From Caprella mutica (taxonomy: Eukaryota > Arthropoda > Malacostraca > Amphipoda > Caprellidae): a stretch of 64,000 nt of DNA. A program made the translations under genes and the position numbers. The notes below the pieces were generated by a model, which had not been told where the DNA came from, made no database searches, and was given only the letters and a program-made list of their open reading frames with translations. The stretch is from positions 311,312 to 375,311 of the forward strand of contig CANNZV010001123.1 of the NCBI GenBank assembly GCA_947561585.1. Reading direction: 5' to 3'. Shown here one piece after another: positions 33,528 through 47,024 of this stretch. Position 1 is the stretch's first letter. The number at the start of each line of letters is the position of its first letter.

Positions 33528-33972
33528 TTTGACCCTATATTGCCATACCAAATACATGTAAATATACAAAATAAAAATAATTGTAAGTGGGTAAGATGAC
33601 ATATTCGTAATTCTCGTAAAATTCTTTATAAGAATGTCATGAAAATGGTATGTAGTAAGCTGTATTTATCTATCATTCAATATAAAAAAAATAGCATGGT
33701 AAGGCCTCACTTCTATGACGCCACAAAGTACTCCCGCACGGTTGTGGGGGTTTGGGGAGAAGCTGCGCGCGAGCATACCTGTTAAAAGTTATTATATCAT
33801 GGTGGCATATATTTAGATTTCTATAATTTTTGTGTTACATTGAGCGAACAGCAACTTAATTTATGCTCTATGAAATATATTTGGTAGTAGGGTATACTAA
33901 GTTCGATCCAACTTATTGATAGGTTCTACCTTTTCGGACACGTCAGAAATGAAAATATAATAATTGTTATTT
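33528..33972. other. Gene-free AT-rich stretch
   Basis: No coding signal. A GC-richer patch near 33730-33780 (CCCGCACGGTTGTGGGGG) is weakly related in reverse to about 32740 and may be old transposon debris. Confidence 0.3.
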
Positions 33973-34433
33973 AACTTCTATTCTAATTGGTATCCTGAAT
34001 AATTGAAATATAAGTTAAATAATAATAATAATTATATAGAGATATTTACTTATTCGAAAATATGGAACCGTGCGATAACACAGAACTTACCCTAAAATGG
34101 GATATGTTCAATTATATTGTATCCGTTTTCTTTGACTACGATCGAACGGTACTTATTTCGAGACATGTCTCGAAATAAGTACCGTTCGTAGACATAGAAA
34201 ACGGATACAAGTTTTTGTGATTATTTCACGGTAACTATCAAAAATATCGAAATTATAATCCAGATGAGGTTATTAGAAACAATTGGTTCAGAAATTAATC
34301 AAGTCCCATTTTAGGGTAAGTTCTGTGTTATCGCACGGTTCCATATTTTCGAACAAGTAAATATCTCTATATAATTGTTATTATTATTTAACTTATATTT
34401 CAATTATTCATGATACCAATTAGAATAGAAGTT
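33973..34433. mobile_element. Foldback element with a nested 46-bp perfect palindrome
   Basis: The outer arms (from AACTTCTATTCTAATTGGTA at 33973, reading through GAACCGTGCGATAACACAGA) are mirrored at about 34304-34433. Inside, 34143-34188 is a perfect palindrome (CGAACGGTACTTATTTCGAG and onward). It is extended by GTATCCGTTTTCTTTG against its mirror near 34195-34212. The inner palindrome is off-centre from the outer fold. No coding sequence. Confidence 0.75.
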
Positions 34434-35640
34434 GTGTGCGTTTTGTGAGGTAATTTTGAAATTGATTCACTTTGAAACAATGAATGATCATTAATCACTG
34501 AGTTTATATCACTGAATATTCTGAAGTAATCATAATTAGCACTGAGTTAGTATCACTTCACTCCATCTCTCTTTAGTTTTGACGTCATATTCGTCAACAT
34601 TTTAACCTCGTGGGCGCCACATTTCAAATTTTCTGTACTATACAAAATGTGCCTTTTATATATAATAATTAAACAAGGTTCATTGAAAGCTGTTCGGGAA
34701 ATTACCCATAGTTTATTATAATATAGCACGGTACAGTGATGGACATACATATTGTAGAATATTTTTAGAGTTGGAACCTTGTCCTCAGACGTGATAAGTA
34801 GAGCCTGGATTTATAGTTCTAACCGAAGTAGTCAAAATGGCGCCAAAAAAAAGTTAAAGTTTTTATAGCTTCAAAAAGAGTTTTAAAGTCGGTAAAAAAT
34901 TCGTTATAATTGCTTATTGTGTCATAAATTTGATTGATTTCCTTTATATAAACTTTTGGATTATTTTTCCAGAGTAACTATGCCATTCGTGTTTATTTGT
35001 TAATAGTTGATTTTTAATAATTATTCACTGAACTTACGCAACATTTATGGCAATTGTGTAATGTGTACGTATGATATGATTGATATCGAATATATAGGAA
35101 TAGGAGTTTAATTAATAGTTAATAAATCCCATATTTCTTAATTTATACGTAGTGTTTATTTTACAAGAAACTAACAAGATGAAAGAAAACTAAAGAAAAT
35201 TTACCCAAAAACTATGTTGTCCAATTCACAGCCGAATAAGAAAATGTAACAACGAAACTCAAATAGAACAGCACAAACCAAATGCAAAAACAGTAACAAA
35301 AATTCTTAATATAATAAATATGCCAGTTTTTAATTAAACAATTATTTATTGCACATTACAAGAAATTACCAACATTTTATCGACATTTTCAGCTGTCATG
35401 CTTAGTCTCTTGTCGCTTAAAATCATTTTCAATTTTTAAAAGTTTCTTTCAACTTTTTTCAACTTCAAAACAGTTTCTGGTTGCTTCACTGGTTTCTGGT
35501 TGGACATACAGTATCTTCATATACCATTCTATTTATTTAAGAAAACTTCATTCATATTTCAATTCAGTAGAATTTATCATTAATTATGCTTGTACTTTTT
35601 CTATGGAAAATTACTATAAAAAATGTAAATGAAATGACAA
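34434..35640. other. Gene-free AT-rich stretch
   Basis: No element or exon was recognised. The 65-codon reverse frame at 34750-34553 has no features. Confidence 0.35.
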
Positions 35641-35649
35641 GCTCTAGGA

Positions 35650-35862
35650 CAACTGCCATGCGGACAACTCCAATGCGGATAACTGCCATAGTGGACAACT
35701 GCCATGCGGATAACTGCCATGCGGACAACTGCCATACGGACAACTGCCATGCGGACAACTGCCATGCGGACAACTGCCATGCGGATAACTGCCATGCGGA
35801 CAACTGCCATAGTGGACAACTGCCATGCGACAAACTGCCATGCGGACAACTGCCATGCAATA
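35650..35862. repeat. 15-bp minisatellite, about 14 copies
   Basis: CAACTGCCATGCGGA and close variants repeat at 15 bp, with occasional CATAGTGGA units. The period is a multiple of three, so all frames stay open on both strands; these frames are not genes. Confidence 0.9.
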
Positions 35863-36020
35863 TATTATAATTCTATTTTGGGTGAATTGTAAAGCACTTG
35901 TAAAACTAACATTTCTTGGAATTAATTTGATGAGAAGTATATTATTATTTTTAGTATAAAATGTTACTTGTATAGTAAGGAATTGTGAATGAAGAAGCAT
36001 TGAAATTAATACTGAAGTAA

Positions 36021-37148
36021 TGTATAATATAATAATTCTATTATAATTTCATGTGGATTGGAGTTTCCTTTGGCATTCTATTTGTTGTAAGTTTGAATGT
36101 TCCTAGCCGGAGAAAACTTCAATCCAGTCACTGACCCGAAAACGAGCCTTTACAGGTGAACCATGATGCAAGAGTTGTCTCAGGGAAGTTCAGTCGGGCA
36201 GAAAACTTTCCATGAAAAACTCCTATTTAAGAGTCAGATCCGCCAGTTCAATACGCCCAGTCCAAACCAAATTCCCAACAAAGGAATATTAGAGAGATGT
36301 GATCTAATTCCGCCAACTACAAATATTTTCACAATAAAGCCAATTAAAAACATAATCAACTATAAAATCCAACTACAGCTACTTCTACAAAAATCTGACC
36401 TAATTAATAACGCCTATTTCAAATGAGGCTAGAAAGAGCGAAGGTATAAGGAAGCAAAGATGTCCCTACACATCAACCATTCTCCATTCTACATGAGATA
36501 CAGAATCTAAAACCCAAGGATAAACGAGAATGTATAATAGCGCCACTAAAACTACAATAAACTACCAAACTATGAATCCTTAAATATTTGGGAAGCGATG
36601 GACTAATTGACGGCTGAAGTGATCTCTGGTGAAGGAAGGGAACATAGAGTAAGTTTAATATTTACTGTACTTTAAAAATAGACTGTTCCAATTCTCAATT
36701 CATTGAAAGAAACCCTAACGTAAATTCCGAAACTATTATAGACATGCCAGAGGAAAATTTCATTACTTATTACTATTACTTATTACTATTATTTGACTAC
36801 TATAACGTAAAATACTATTACTTGACTACTATAACGTAAAATACTATTACTTGACTACTATTACCTAAACTAAATATATTTCATATCCAATTTAATAATC
36901 ATCTTCTATAGTTCTATTCTAATTCCTATCTTTATATTTCAGTGTTAGTGCAGGCTCGGTTCACATGAGCATCACATCTTCATGGCTAAATCCTAGAGTT
37001 CCAGTTAAATTCAAAATCTCCCAAATTTAAAATTGCCTTAAGCTTCAAAAATTATGCTTAAAATTGTTTATATAGATTTATTAAAACTCAAAAACTAAAA
37101 CGAATATTAATTTACCTACTGGCTAAACTTTTTCCCAAGTTTCTTATA
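36021..37148 (+). repeat. 5' LTR of BEL/Pao element 2
   Basis: 1,128 bp. It contains an 87-codon frame (36163-36426) that is identical in the 3' LTR, which reflects LTR youth, not coding. It also holds about three TTGACTACTATAACGTAAAA-type repeats near 36780-36865. Confidence 0.9.
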
Positions 37149-37299
37149 TGGTGGCCAGTTGGGTTTTTCAATAAAAGAGATCCTTCATGCCAGATGTGAT
37201 GTTCATCGTTCCTATTATTTGTGATTAATCTCATCTTTTTTTCTATATTGAAGATATTACTTTAATTTTTTAGGTTCTTGAAATTCTAAATTTTGTAAA

Positions 37300-40200
37300 A
37301 TGCCCCCTAAAGCTAAATCAGGAGAATCTGATTCTTCAACGGAAGATGAAGCGAGTAAATATGAATCCTTTTGTAAAACTCGTCGCTATTTGAGACAGAA
37401 AATTACTAGATTCTGTAATAATGTTGAAAATGACAGAGAAACTTATGTTGGTAATAAGGCAAAGGATTATGTCAGAAAGCTGTCTGATTTGCAATCTGAA
37501 ATTAATGTTATTAACAGAGAGATTAATACCCATCTTCCCAGTGATTACAGAGGAGGAGGAATACAATGACAAACTCTCTGATACTATAAGCCTTCTGCAA
37601 CCTGCAACGAATACTGATAGAACACCAACTCCTCTTTTTACTGCGTCTGATTCTAATAAGTTGAAATTGCCTGTAATTTCATTACCAGAGTTTGAGAACA
37701 AAAAGATCGAGAGCCTTCAAAAGTTCTTTTACGAGTTTGAATCTATAGTAGATAAACATCAACTATCGTCATACGAAAAGTTCGTTTATCTCAGAGGTCA
37801 GCTCAAGAAAGCTCCTCGATGTCTTATAGACTCCTTAGATTCTTCTGAACAGCGTTACGAAAGTGCGAAAGATTTATTAACTGAAGCATTCGCATCTACT
37901 CTGACTCAACAGTACGAAGTTATAAACCGCTTGAGTAAACTAAAACTGTCTTCATCTAGTGATCCTTATGTTTATATAGGTGAACTAAAATCAATTATGT
38001 CTTCATTCACTACTTTGAAAATTGACATAAATATAATATTACAGTATTTCGCTTGGACAGGGCTCAACGATTGTTTTCAATCACAACTTTTGCAAATTAC
38101 TAATAAAACTAGACCATCTCTCGATGAAATCACTGAGCACATTTTCACAGCCGCTGAACGATACATTAAAATTAATGAACGCAATACTCAAAGCTCTAGT
38201 ACTAACCATAGTTATTCAAAACCTGGTTATCCCTTGGAGAGTAAGACCTTTGCGACTAATGTTAAAACTACTTCATTTATACCATGTAATTTGTGCATTT
38301 CCGATGAGGTTTCAGATATTAAACATACTATAAGAGATTGTACAGTATATCCGACTGCTTCTTTGAAAGTTAAAAAATTAAGAGAACTAAATTATTGCGC
38401 TAGATGTAGCTTTAGAAATCATAAAACCGCTAATTGTAAATTTACTTTCAGTTCCAAATGCAAAAATTGCAACAAAGATCACATGACATTTTTGTGTTTT
38501 TCTGAGAAGCCACAAAACAAGAATTATACTAATACTAGATTATCATCTGTGCAATTTTCTAATTGCAATGCTACTCATGACGCGATTTTACTTCCTTCAT
38601 TTACAGTGCACATTAAAAAAGGTAAAAACTCTGTACCAATTAGAGTACTTAAAGACAGTGGCTCGCAACGAAATTTCGTCAAGAAATCTGTCTTAAACAG
38701 ATTAAGTTACGAGACTGTCAAAGATAATGTTCACATAGATGTTCGGGGCTTTAACTCAACTAGATCATTTAAAACAAAGGTGGTGAGAATTCAAGTTCTC
38801 ATAGGAGATGTTCTAGCGGATGTTGAGGCAATAGTTATTGATAGTCTTGATATTAACTTGAAAATTCCGAGCCTAGAACTCATAGTAGAATCCTTTCAAG
38901 TTAAGGGATACATCATTGCCGATAGTAACATGAAGAGTGGAGATGACTCCATAGGTGACTTTGAAATGGTCATGGGACCAGATGCTGATAGACTTTTACG
39001 AACTACTACTGTTGTATTTGGGGTTGAAGGCAGTGCACATTTTCTAGATTCTAGTATCGGAGTAATGCTTTCTGGGCCAGCTTCCGCAATATTAGATAAT
39101 TTAGATTATCTTCCAGATAGAAATACTGCATGCAAAACTGAGATAGCCCTGGAAGCTGAAGACAAAACTGACATTGGAAACTCGTCTAATTCTGACAATG
39201 AAATTGAATGCGCTTCAGTTGAGGCTCTGGATGAATTAGCGAAAGAAGTTCTCAACTATGACAAATGCATAGATGCACAAACAGAAAGTGTAGACCAGGA
39301 AATAGTTTATGAAGTTCTCTCCAATACGGAGAGAGATGAAACTGGTAGGCTTATAATGCCTCTTCCTTGGAACAAGGTCACTGAAAAGCATCTAGGTAGG
39401 AACTTTAATTTGTCTAAAAGTATCTTACAGAGCAACTTCAAGAAACTACAGAAGGACAACAAGCTGGAAGCGTATGACGAGGTGTTTAAGGAGCAGCAAC
39501 GTCTCGGCATAATAGAACCAATTGAGGATATCCAGAAGTTCATAGGTGAGAACAAAGACTGCAGCTTCCTACCACACATGGGAGTATTCAAACCTGGAAG
39601 GGAAACAACTAAGGTGAGAATAGTATACTTATCCAATTTATCAGAGAAATCTAGAACTAACTCTCCTTCAGTTAGTCATAATGTAGCTCTCTTACCAGGA
39701 CCTTGTCTGAACCATAAAATAACCACAACAGTCATGCTATCACGGTTTGATCAGTACATTTGCACTTTTGATATCTGTAAGGCTTTTCTAAATATAGCTT
39801 TACAAATTAAAGATCAAAACAGACTGTTGTGTTTGTGGTTTAAATCTGTAGAAAATGGAGATTTCTCAGTCATTGCATACAGAAATAAGAGACTGAGCTT
39901 TGGACTCCGTCCAAGTCCTTTAATCCTTATGCTAGCATTATACAAAATACTAGTTGTGGATACCGATAACGACTCGGACGATATAATTGCCCTAAAGAAA
40001 CAAATATATCATCTTATCTACATGGATAATGGTTGTATAACTAGCAATGATCAAAGTTACTTAGTTTGGGCTTATGGCAAGGTGCAATCTATATTTGCTG
40101 AATACCAATTTAATCTGCAACAATTCAACACAAACTCAGAAAAGTTACAGAACGTGTTGAATGCGAATGAGAATGCCGAATCAGAGTCAGCAGTGAATTA

Positions 40201-42784
40201 CTTCGGTATGAGGTGGAACAAAGAGTTAGACACATTGACTCCGTATCCACTAAAACTTGATGAACAGGCAAACACGAAGCGGACGGTTTTGTCAAACTTA
40301 AACTCTATTTATGATATCTTCGGTGTTTACATACCTATGCTGGCTCGTGCGAAGATTTTTCTTCAGAAGTTGCTAACCGATGCTGCCATAAAATGGGACT
40401 CACCTCTTCCACAAGAATCACAAAGAGAATGGGTTAACATTGCTAAACAAGCTAACCAAACCCCTGATGTTCCAATTAGAAGATGGGTCGGAAATAAGTC
40501 AGACTCTTATGATTTAGTAGCCTTCTCGGATTCTTCAGGTACAGCTTATGGTGTAGTGATCTATATTGTATGTAGAGAGACAAAGATAGTATCCTTTGTA
40601 TGTGCTAAGAGTAGAATAATAAACAACTCGTTGGAAAAGAAGTCCATACCATGTCTAGAATTCCAAGCTGTAACCTATGCGACAGAGGTTACTGTAAGCA
40701 TATTCGAGGAACTATGTGGAGAAAAGACTGTTAATCCCGTAAAAATACTGAACCTCACGGTGTTTACAGACAGCATGGTATGCCTATCTTGGATCAGATC
40801 TTATTTCTGTTGGAAAGATAAGATGAAAAAGGGCGTATTCATCATGAATAGACTCGATAGGATTGACAAACTGAGTCATCAACATCCTTTATCCTTCGGC
40901 TACATTGAGGGAACAGATAATCCAGCGGATTATGTATCAAGACCAACAAGTTACAATAGGTTATGTAAAACGGAGTTTTACACAGGGCCACAGTACTTGA
41001 AAAATGTCGATTACACTGACAAGATGTTAATCAATGTGCCATCCTTGAACGAGGATTCTACAAAACTGTCTGTGATGATTGCAACTTCAGAAGTTACTAC
41101 TGTCGACCATGTTCTTGAACCGGAGAAAAAGTCTTCACTGCGCAAGTTAATAAGCATTGTGACAATCGTGATCACATTCATTGAGAAGCTAAAAAAGAGA
41201 ATTCTTCAAAGAAAAAATCTTAACTTCGCTGAGAAACCAGACTTGCGCAAATGGACTTTTAATAGGATCATGGCAACAGAACAAAGAATCACATTCCCAG
41301 AGGTATTCGAGTTTTTCGAGGGTGGACAAACCGTTAAAAAACGAATACCAAAGTTAGTTCTGCAAATGAACCTGTTTATCGATAGTGATGGCTTGATCAG
41401 GGTGAGAGGAAAATTTGCTAAGAATAAAAGTCCAATACTTTTATCAAACAGATCTCACCTAACGGGCTTGATTATCGAAGACTTCCATACTAGATTTTCT
41501 CATATAGGTGTATTGACTACACTAAGAGAGATTAGGAAACAGTTCTGGATACTGAAAGGATTTTCAACAGTAAGGAAAAAATTACGGAATTGTTTCACCT
41601 GTTGTAAATTGAATAAACTTCCTGTAAAATTGAATCAGAATATATATCCTGATTTCAGAATCGATGCCACACCCATTCCATTTTCCACCGTCTTCATTGA
41701 TCACATAGGTCCATTTACGGTTACAATCAATGGAGTAAATACCAAAATGTGGACCCTAATAATAACATGTCTTTGGAGCAGGGCTGTTAATTTAAAAATT
41801 TGCTATAATTTAGGTGTGGCAGAGTTTCTTAGAACAATTCAACTTCATATATTTGAGTACGGTTTGTTTCATCGATGTTTGTCGGATTTAGGTAGTCAAA
41901 TTGTCTCTGGGTCTAAGTATATAAAAGCGTTTCTGAGTGACCAGGAAACCGTGAAATACTTCTCTGACCATGATATGAGCTCCATTACCTTTCAACAATA
42001 TGCAAAGGGAAATAGTAAGCTAGGAGGTTTGGTTGAGAACCTAGTTAAGCAAGTTAAACATCTTCTCATAAAATCTATTAATAAATGTGTACTTCCTCAT
42101 ACAGATTTTGAGCTGCATGTATCAAAGACCGTTCACATTGTTAATAGGCGACCAATCGCTTTTAAAGAAAGCATCAGAAATGCGTGTGCACAACTTTAAT
42201 TCCCTGAGTCTATAACTCCAGAGAATCTGACAAGAGGTTACGAGCTGCATTCTTTCAACATTATCCCACAGTTGGGTAAGGATTGTGAAGACTACGTACC
42301 ACCAGAAGAGAACTCTGAGTTTATCCGTAAGAACTTCATGAAGCTAAGGAAAGTGAACTCTAGATTGAACAGCGTCTACCAAGAGGAATTTTTAGGTAAC
42401 CTGATGTCCCAGTCAGTGAATCAGAAGGACAGATATGTACCAGTTCCTCATACACCACTGAAAGTTGGTGATGTGGTTTTGCTCATTGAAGCAAACACCA
42501 AAAGGCACAACTATCCTATGGGAATAGTAAGAGAAGTAGAGATAAATTCTCTTGGAGAATCTACTGCAGCAAGAGTTTACAAAGGATGTACAAAGGAGAT
42601 TGTGTACAGACATGCATCTTCATTGATTATACTTCTGTCACCTACTAGTTCTGAAGAAGACGACAAACCACATGAAAACAAGGGTACTATTTTCAAAACT
42701 CCTGTGAAGAATAAGAAGCGTCGTATTGCTTTCAATCGAGCTAAGGATAAAATAAAATCCTTAAATTCGGGGGATTATATTTAA
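37300..42784 (+). pseudogene. BEL/Pao 2 gag-pol (frameshift, altered RT site, nonsense codon)
   Basis: ATG at 37300 (MPPKAKSGESDSSTEDEASK) begins gag. A +1 change near 37540, in a GAGGAGGAG run, leads into the 1,592-codon frame from 37421. This has CCHC knuckles (YCARCSFRNHKTANC, CKNCNKDHMTFLC), protease (LKDSGSQ), RT (FDICKAFLNIAL), RNase H (AFSDSSGTAYG, FTDSM), integrase HHCC and DDE (FIDHIGPF, CLSDLGSQIV, GGLVENL). The RT box is YMDN, not YxDD. TAA at 42197-42199 interrupts the frame before the Pao C-terminal domain, which continues in the same frame to 42784 (KVGDVVLLIE). Polymerase and full-length protein are likely non-functional, so mobilisation in trans would be needed. Confidence 0.9.
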
Positions 42785-43255
42785 ATGAGTTTTAATCTTC
42801 CTTTGTATAATCTCGCTAGAATTTGGGATTTTAATGTTGTATATATGTTTGTAGTACGTAGATATTTATTTAAGGTTCTTAATGTGTTACGTTTTAGAAG
42901 ATTTATGAATTGCTATGTTGAAAATTTATATACATATAATTCTTCTTCCTTTATATAATCTCAATAGAAATTGAGATTATAATGATTGTATATAAGTTTG
43001 TAGTGAGTAGAGATTTGTTAAAGTTTTTGCATGCTACGTTACATTATTTATTGTGTAACGTGTCATGTAGCGTAAAATTTTTTGTGTGTGTTGCTGTATT
43101 TAAAGTTTATATATATAAATATTAATTTTTGTCATGTTGTGTGGTTGTCTGAATATATACTGTAGTCTATTGGAATTTATATGAATTGTATGAACACTGG
43201 AATAATCATCGATTCCTATTTACAAATAAATATAAACCAATCCCTTGTGGGGGAG

Positions 43256-44383
43256 TGTATAATATAATAATTCTATTATAATTTCATGTGGATTGGAGTT
43301 TCCTTTGGCATTCTATTTGTTGTAAGTTTGAATGTTCCTAGCCGGAGAAACCTTCAATCCAGTCACTGACCCGAAAACGAGCCTTTACAGGTGAACCATG
43401 ATGCAAGAGTTGTCTCAGGGAAGTTCAGTCGGGCAGAAAACTTTCCATGAAAAACTCCTATTTAAGAGTCAGATCCGCCAGTTCAATACGCCCAGTCCAA
43501 ACCAAATTCCCAACAAAGGAATATTAGAGAGATGTGATCTAATTCCGCCAACTACAAATATTTTCACAATAAAGCCAATTAAAAACATAATCAACTATAA
43601 AATCCAACTACAGCTACTTCTACAAAAATCTGACCTAATTAATAACGCCTATTTCAAATGAGGCTAGAAAGAGCGAAGGTATAAGGAAGCAAAGATGTCC
43701 CTACACATCAACCATTCTCCATTCTACATGAGATACAGAATCTAAAACCCAAGGATAAACGAGAATGTATAATAGCGCCACTAAAACTACAATAAACTAC
43801 CAAACTATGAATCCTTAAATATTTGGGAAGCGATGGACTAATTGACGGCTGAAGTGATCTCTGGTGAAGGAAGGGAACATAGAGTAAGTTTAATATTTAC
43901 TGTACTTTAAAAATAGACTGTTCCAATTCTCAATTCATTGAAAGAAACCCTAACGTAAATTCCGAAACTATTATAGACATGCCAGAGGAAAATTTCATTA
44001 CTTATTACTATTACTTATTACTATTACTTGACTACTATAACGTAAAATACTATTACTTGACTACTATAACGTAAAATACTATTACTTGACTACTATTACC
44101 TAAACTAAATATATTTCATATCCAATTTAATAATCATCTTCTATAGTTCTATTCTAATTCCTATCTTTATATTTCAGTGTTAGTGCAGGCTCGGTTCACA
44201 TGAGCATCACATCTTCATGGCTAAATCCTAGAGTTCCAGTTAAATTCAAAATCTCCCAAATTTAAAATTGCCTTAAGCTTCAAAAATTATGCTTAAAATT
44301 GTTTATATAGATTTATTAAAACTCAAAAACTAAAACGAATATTAATTTACCTACTGGCTAAACTTTTTCCCAAGTTTCTTATA
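43256..44383 (+). repeat. 3' LTR of BEL/Pao element 2
   Basis: Matches the 5' LTR. The differences noticed are AAAC/AACC near 43350 and ATTATTTG/ATTACTTG near 44027. Confidence 0.93.
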
Positions 44384-44388
44384 AGTAA

Positions 44389-45017
44389 TACTAGATTTCT
44401 TTTTTTGTTGCAATCATTTTCTTTCACATTTTACGCCTTAAATAATCAAATGGTTGACAAAAAGATTGAAATCTATAGATACAAAACATTTTTTTCAAAC
44501 ATTTCAGAATACAAAGAATAGTTCAAAGATAAGCTTTAGAGGTTAAAACTCTCAGTGAGTGTGGTTTTGCATCTTACTATTTTAGAGTTGCTTTCACAAC
44601 ACAGGGCATAAATTAGTTAACTAAAATGTTGATTTGTTATTAGTATAATAACGAATTTAATAAAACATATTTCAGTAATATTTATTCTCATATTTTGACA
44701 CTTTTCAAATATTTATAAGACATGTTTCTGATCGGTGGGAGCTAGAAACAAAGAAACCATAGAAAAACAAATTCAAATTTCGTAGGTACTGAGTAAAGTG
44801 TTCTTTGTAAGAATTCTTTTTAACATAGAAATAAGATGAATAGATTTAATACCACTTCAGTTTCTAATCCTGAATCTAGCAGAAAAACTTGTTTTTACAA
44901 ATAAAAAATATTGATTAACCCAATGAAAATTCTTAAATAGTAAAATGCAAAATCACACTCACCGGAAATTTTAACCTGTAAAGTTTGTGTTTGTACTATT
45001 CTTTGTAATTTGAAGTA
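44389..45017. other. Gene-free AT-rich stretch
   Basis: No exon or element was recognised. Confidence 0.35.
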
Positions 45018-45648
45018 TAGTACCCCATTGTTATTTACGCCATAGAATCTACAGAGTCTTCACCAACAACAGTACTGTACATAGATCACTAATGTTTAGT
45101 ACCCCATTGTTATTTACGCCATAGAATCTACAGAGTCTTCACCAACAACAGTACTGTACATAGATCACTAATGTTTAGTACCCCATTGTTATTTACGCCA
45201 TAGAATCTACAGAGTCTTCACCAACAACAGTACTGTACATAGATCACTAATGTTGAGTACCCCATTGTTATTTACGCCATAGAATCTACAGAGTCTTCAC
45301 CAACAACAGTACTGTACATAGATCACTAATGTTTAGTACCCCATTGTTATTTACGCCATAGAATCTACAGAGTCTTCACCAACAACAGTACTGTACATAG
45401 ATCACTAATGTTTAGTACCCCATTGTTATTTACGCCATAGAATCTACAGAGTCTTCACCAACAACAGTACTGTACATAGATCACTAATGTTTAGTACCCC
45501 ATTGTTATTTACGCCATAGAATCTACAGAGTCTTCACCAACAACAGTACTGTACATAGATCACTAATGTTGAGTACCCCATTGTTATTTACGCCATAGAA
45601 TCTACAGAGTCTCCACCAACAACAGTACTGTACATAGATCACTAATAC
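45018..45648. repeat. 79-bp minisatellite, 8 near-identical copies
   Basis: Units start TAGTACCCCATTGTTATT and end CATAGATCACTAATGTT. Only a few single-base variants are seen, so the array is young or homogenised. Confidence 0.95.
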
Positions 45649-45924
45649 TTGTCTAACACATTGAGTGCTAAGTGTACCATATATGGTACCCTTCAAACTT
45701 TCGAAAAAATTTCACCATTATTGGTACACATGATTATAACATATATGAAAAAATTATTTTGATATTGTTGCAATATTTTGAATAAATAAATTGATATTCT
45801 GAGGGTAATTACAAATTAAGCACCATTCAAGCGGATATTATAATTTATTAAGAATAAGCCTTTAACAAATTAGTTTATAAATCAAACATAAAATAAGCCA
45901 CACACAAGGAATACATGTCAAATA

Positions 45925-46350
45925 ACGTTAAATACTAACGTTAAATAGAGACAAAATAAGAAAATAATCACCTAGATATCCCTCAGTGTCGCTTGTGTCA
46001 CCCCTGATCTATAGTCTCCTAACCTCACCAACAACAGTACATAGATCACTTATGTTAATGCTAACGTTAAATAGAGACAAAATAAGAAAATAATCACCTA
46101 GATATCCCTCAGTGTCGCTTGTGTCACCCCTGATCTATAGTCTCCTAACCTCACCAACAACAGTACATAGATCAGTTATGTTATTGCTAACGTTAAATAG
46201 AGACAAAATAAGAAAATAATCACCTAGATATCCCTCAGTGTCGCTTGTGTCACCCCTGATCTATAGTCTCCTAACCTCACCAACAACAGTACATAGATCA
46301 CTTATGTTATTGCTAACGTTAAACAGAGACAAAATAAGAAAATAATTACC
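45925..46350. repeat. 126-bp minisatellite, about 3.3 copies
   Basis: Units contain GTTAAATAGAGACAAAATAA and GATATCCCTCAGTGTCGCTT and end ACCAACAACAGTAC then ATAGATCACT. The latter segment is shared with the adjacent 79-bp unit. Confidence 0.95.
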
Positions 46351-47024
46351 TACATACTCTAACTAATCATCTTAAAATTATTGAATTAGATTTTATGCCC
46401 AAAAGAGAGATATGAACATTTTATTATATTTAAATGCAATCAATTGAAATCAAAGCAATATTATGTTAAACATGACTATATGTTAATTATTTAAAACTAA
46501 AAATGGCTAAAGATGATTAAGTATAAGCAAAATACACCTACAGGATTCCTCCATGTAAGAAAATTAGAAACTTCAGAAGATTTTCATGGCAATTTCACCC
46601 ATGGACTTCATAGTTATTCCTGTGGGAAGAAGAAGAACTTTTATTATTATTTCAGCTAAATATATTTAGAATCATTAAATTCATGCAGATAAACACCAAA
46701 TTGTTAGAATTAAAGTTAAGATGCACGCTAGAGAAATGTTTTCTCTGCTAACTTTATTCACTCACCAAACAGAGTTCCGAGTTTCTCGATTTGTCTTCAT
46801 TCACACTGTAAGTAAATAAAAGTGAGATGAGACAGTGAAGTAGCATTTATTAGTTTAACATAAAAAACACTATGTTCACTCTGTTATTCTCCATACCTAT
46901 AACTGTAACTATCAACTTACTCTATTTTTCCCTCATTTGACTAGTTTCAAAATTTCTTTCACCGGCTTGAACGTTAACTGTAAATTTACCCAACTACCAG
47001 CATCTTATGTGTTCAATGGTTCTA
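46351..47024. other. Gene-free AT-rich stretch
   Basis: No gene was seen. TTGAACGTTAACTGTAAATTTACCC near 46970 is related in direct orientation to sequences near 51745 and 51872. Confidence 0.35.

Larger units (their letters stand above)
36021..44383 (+). mobile_element. BEL/Pao LTR retrotransposon 2 (8,363 bp)
   Basis: Two 1,128-bp LTRs (start TGTATAATATAAT, end TTTCTTATA) with AGTAA duplicated at 36016-36020 and 44384-44388. A primer-site-like TGGTGGCCAGTTGGG directly follows the 5' LTR at 37149 and a GTGGGGGAG purine tract precedes the 3' LTR. About two LTR differences were noticed, so it is also young. The coding region is damaged. Confidence 0.93.

Noticed and set aside
35564..36000. 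Several overlapping ORFs on both strands
   Set aside because: The 15-bp repeat period keeps all frames open; the peptides are five-residue repeats.
36163..36426. 87-codon ORF present twice
   Set aside because: It lies in both LTRs of BEL/Pao 2, so identity reflects recent LTR duplication, not coding constraint.
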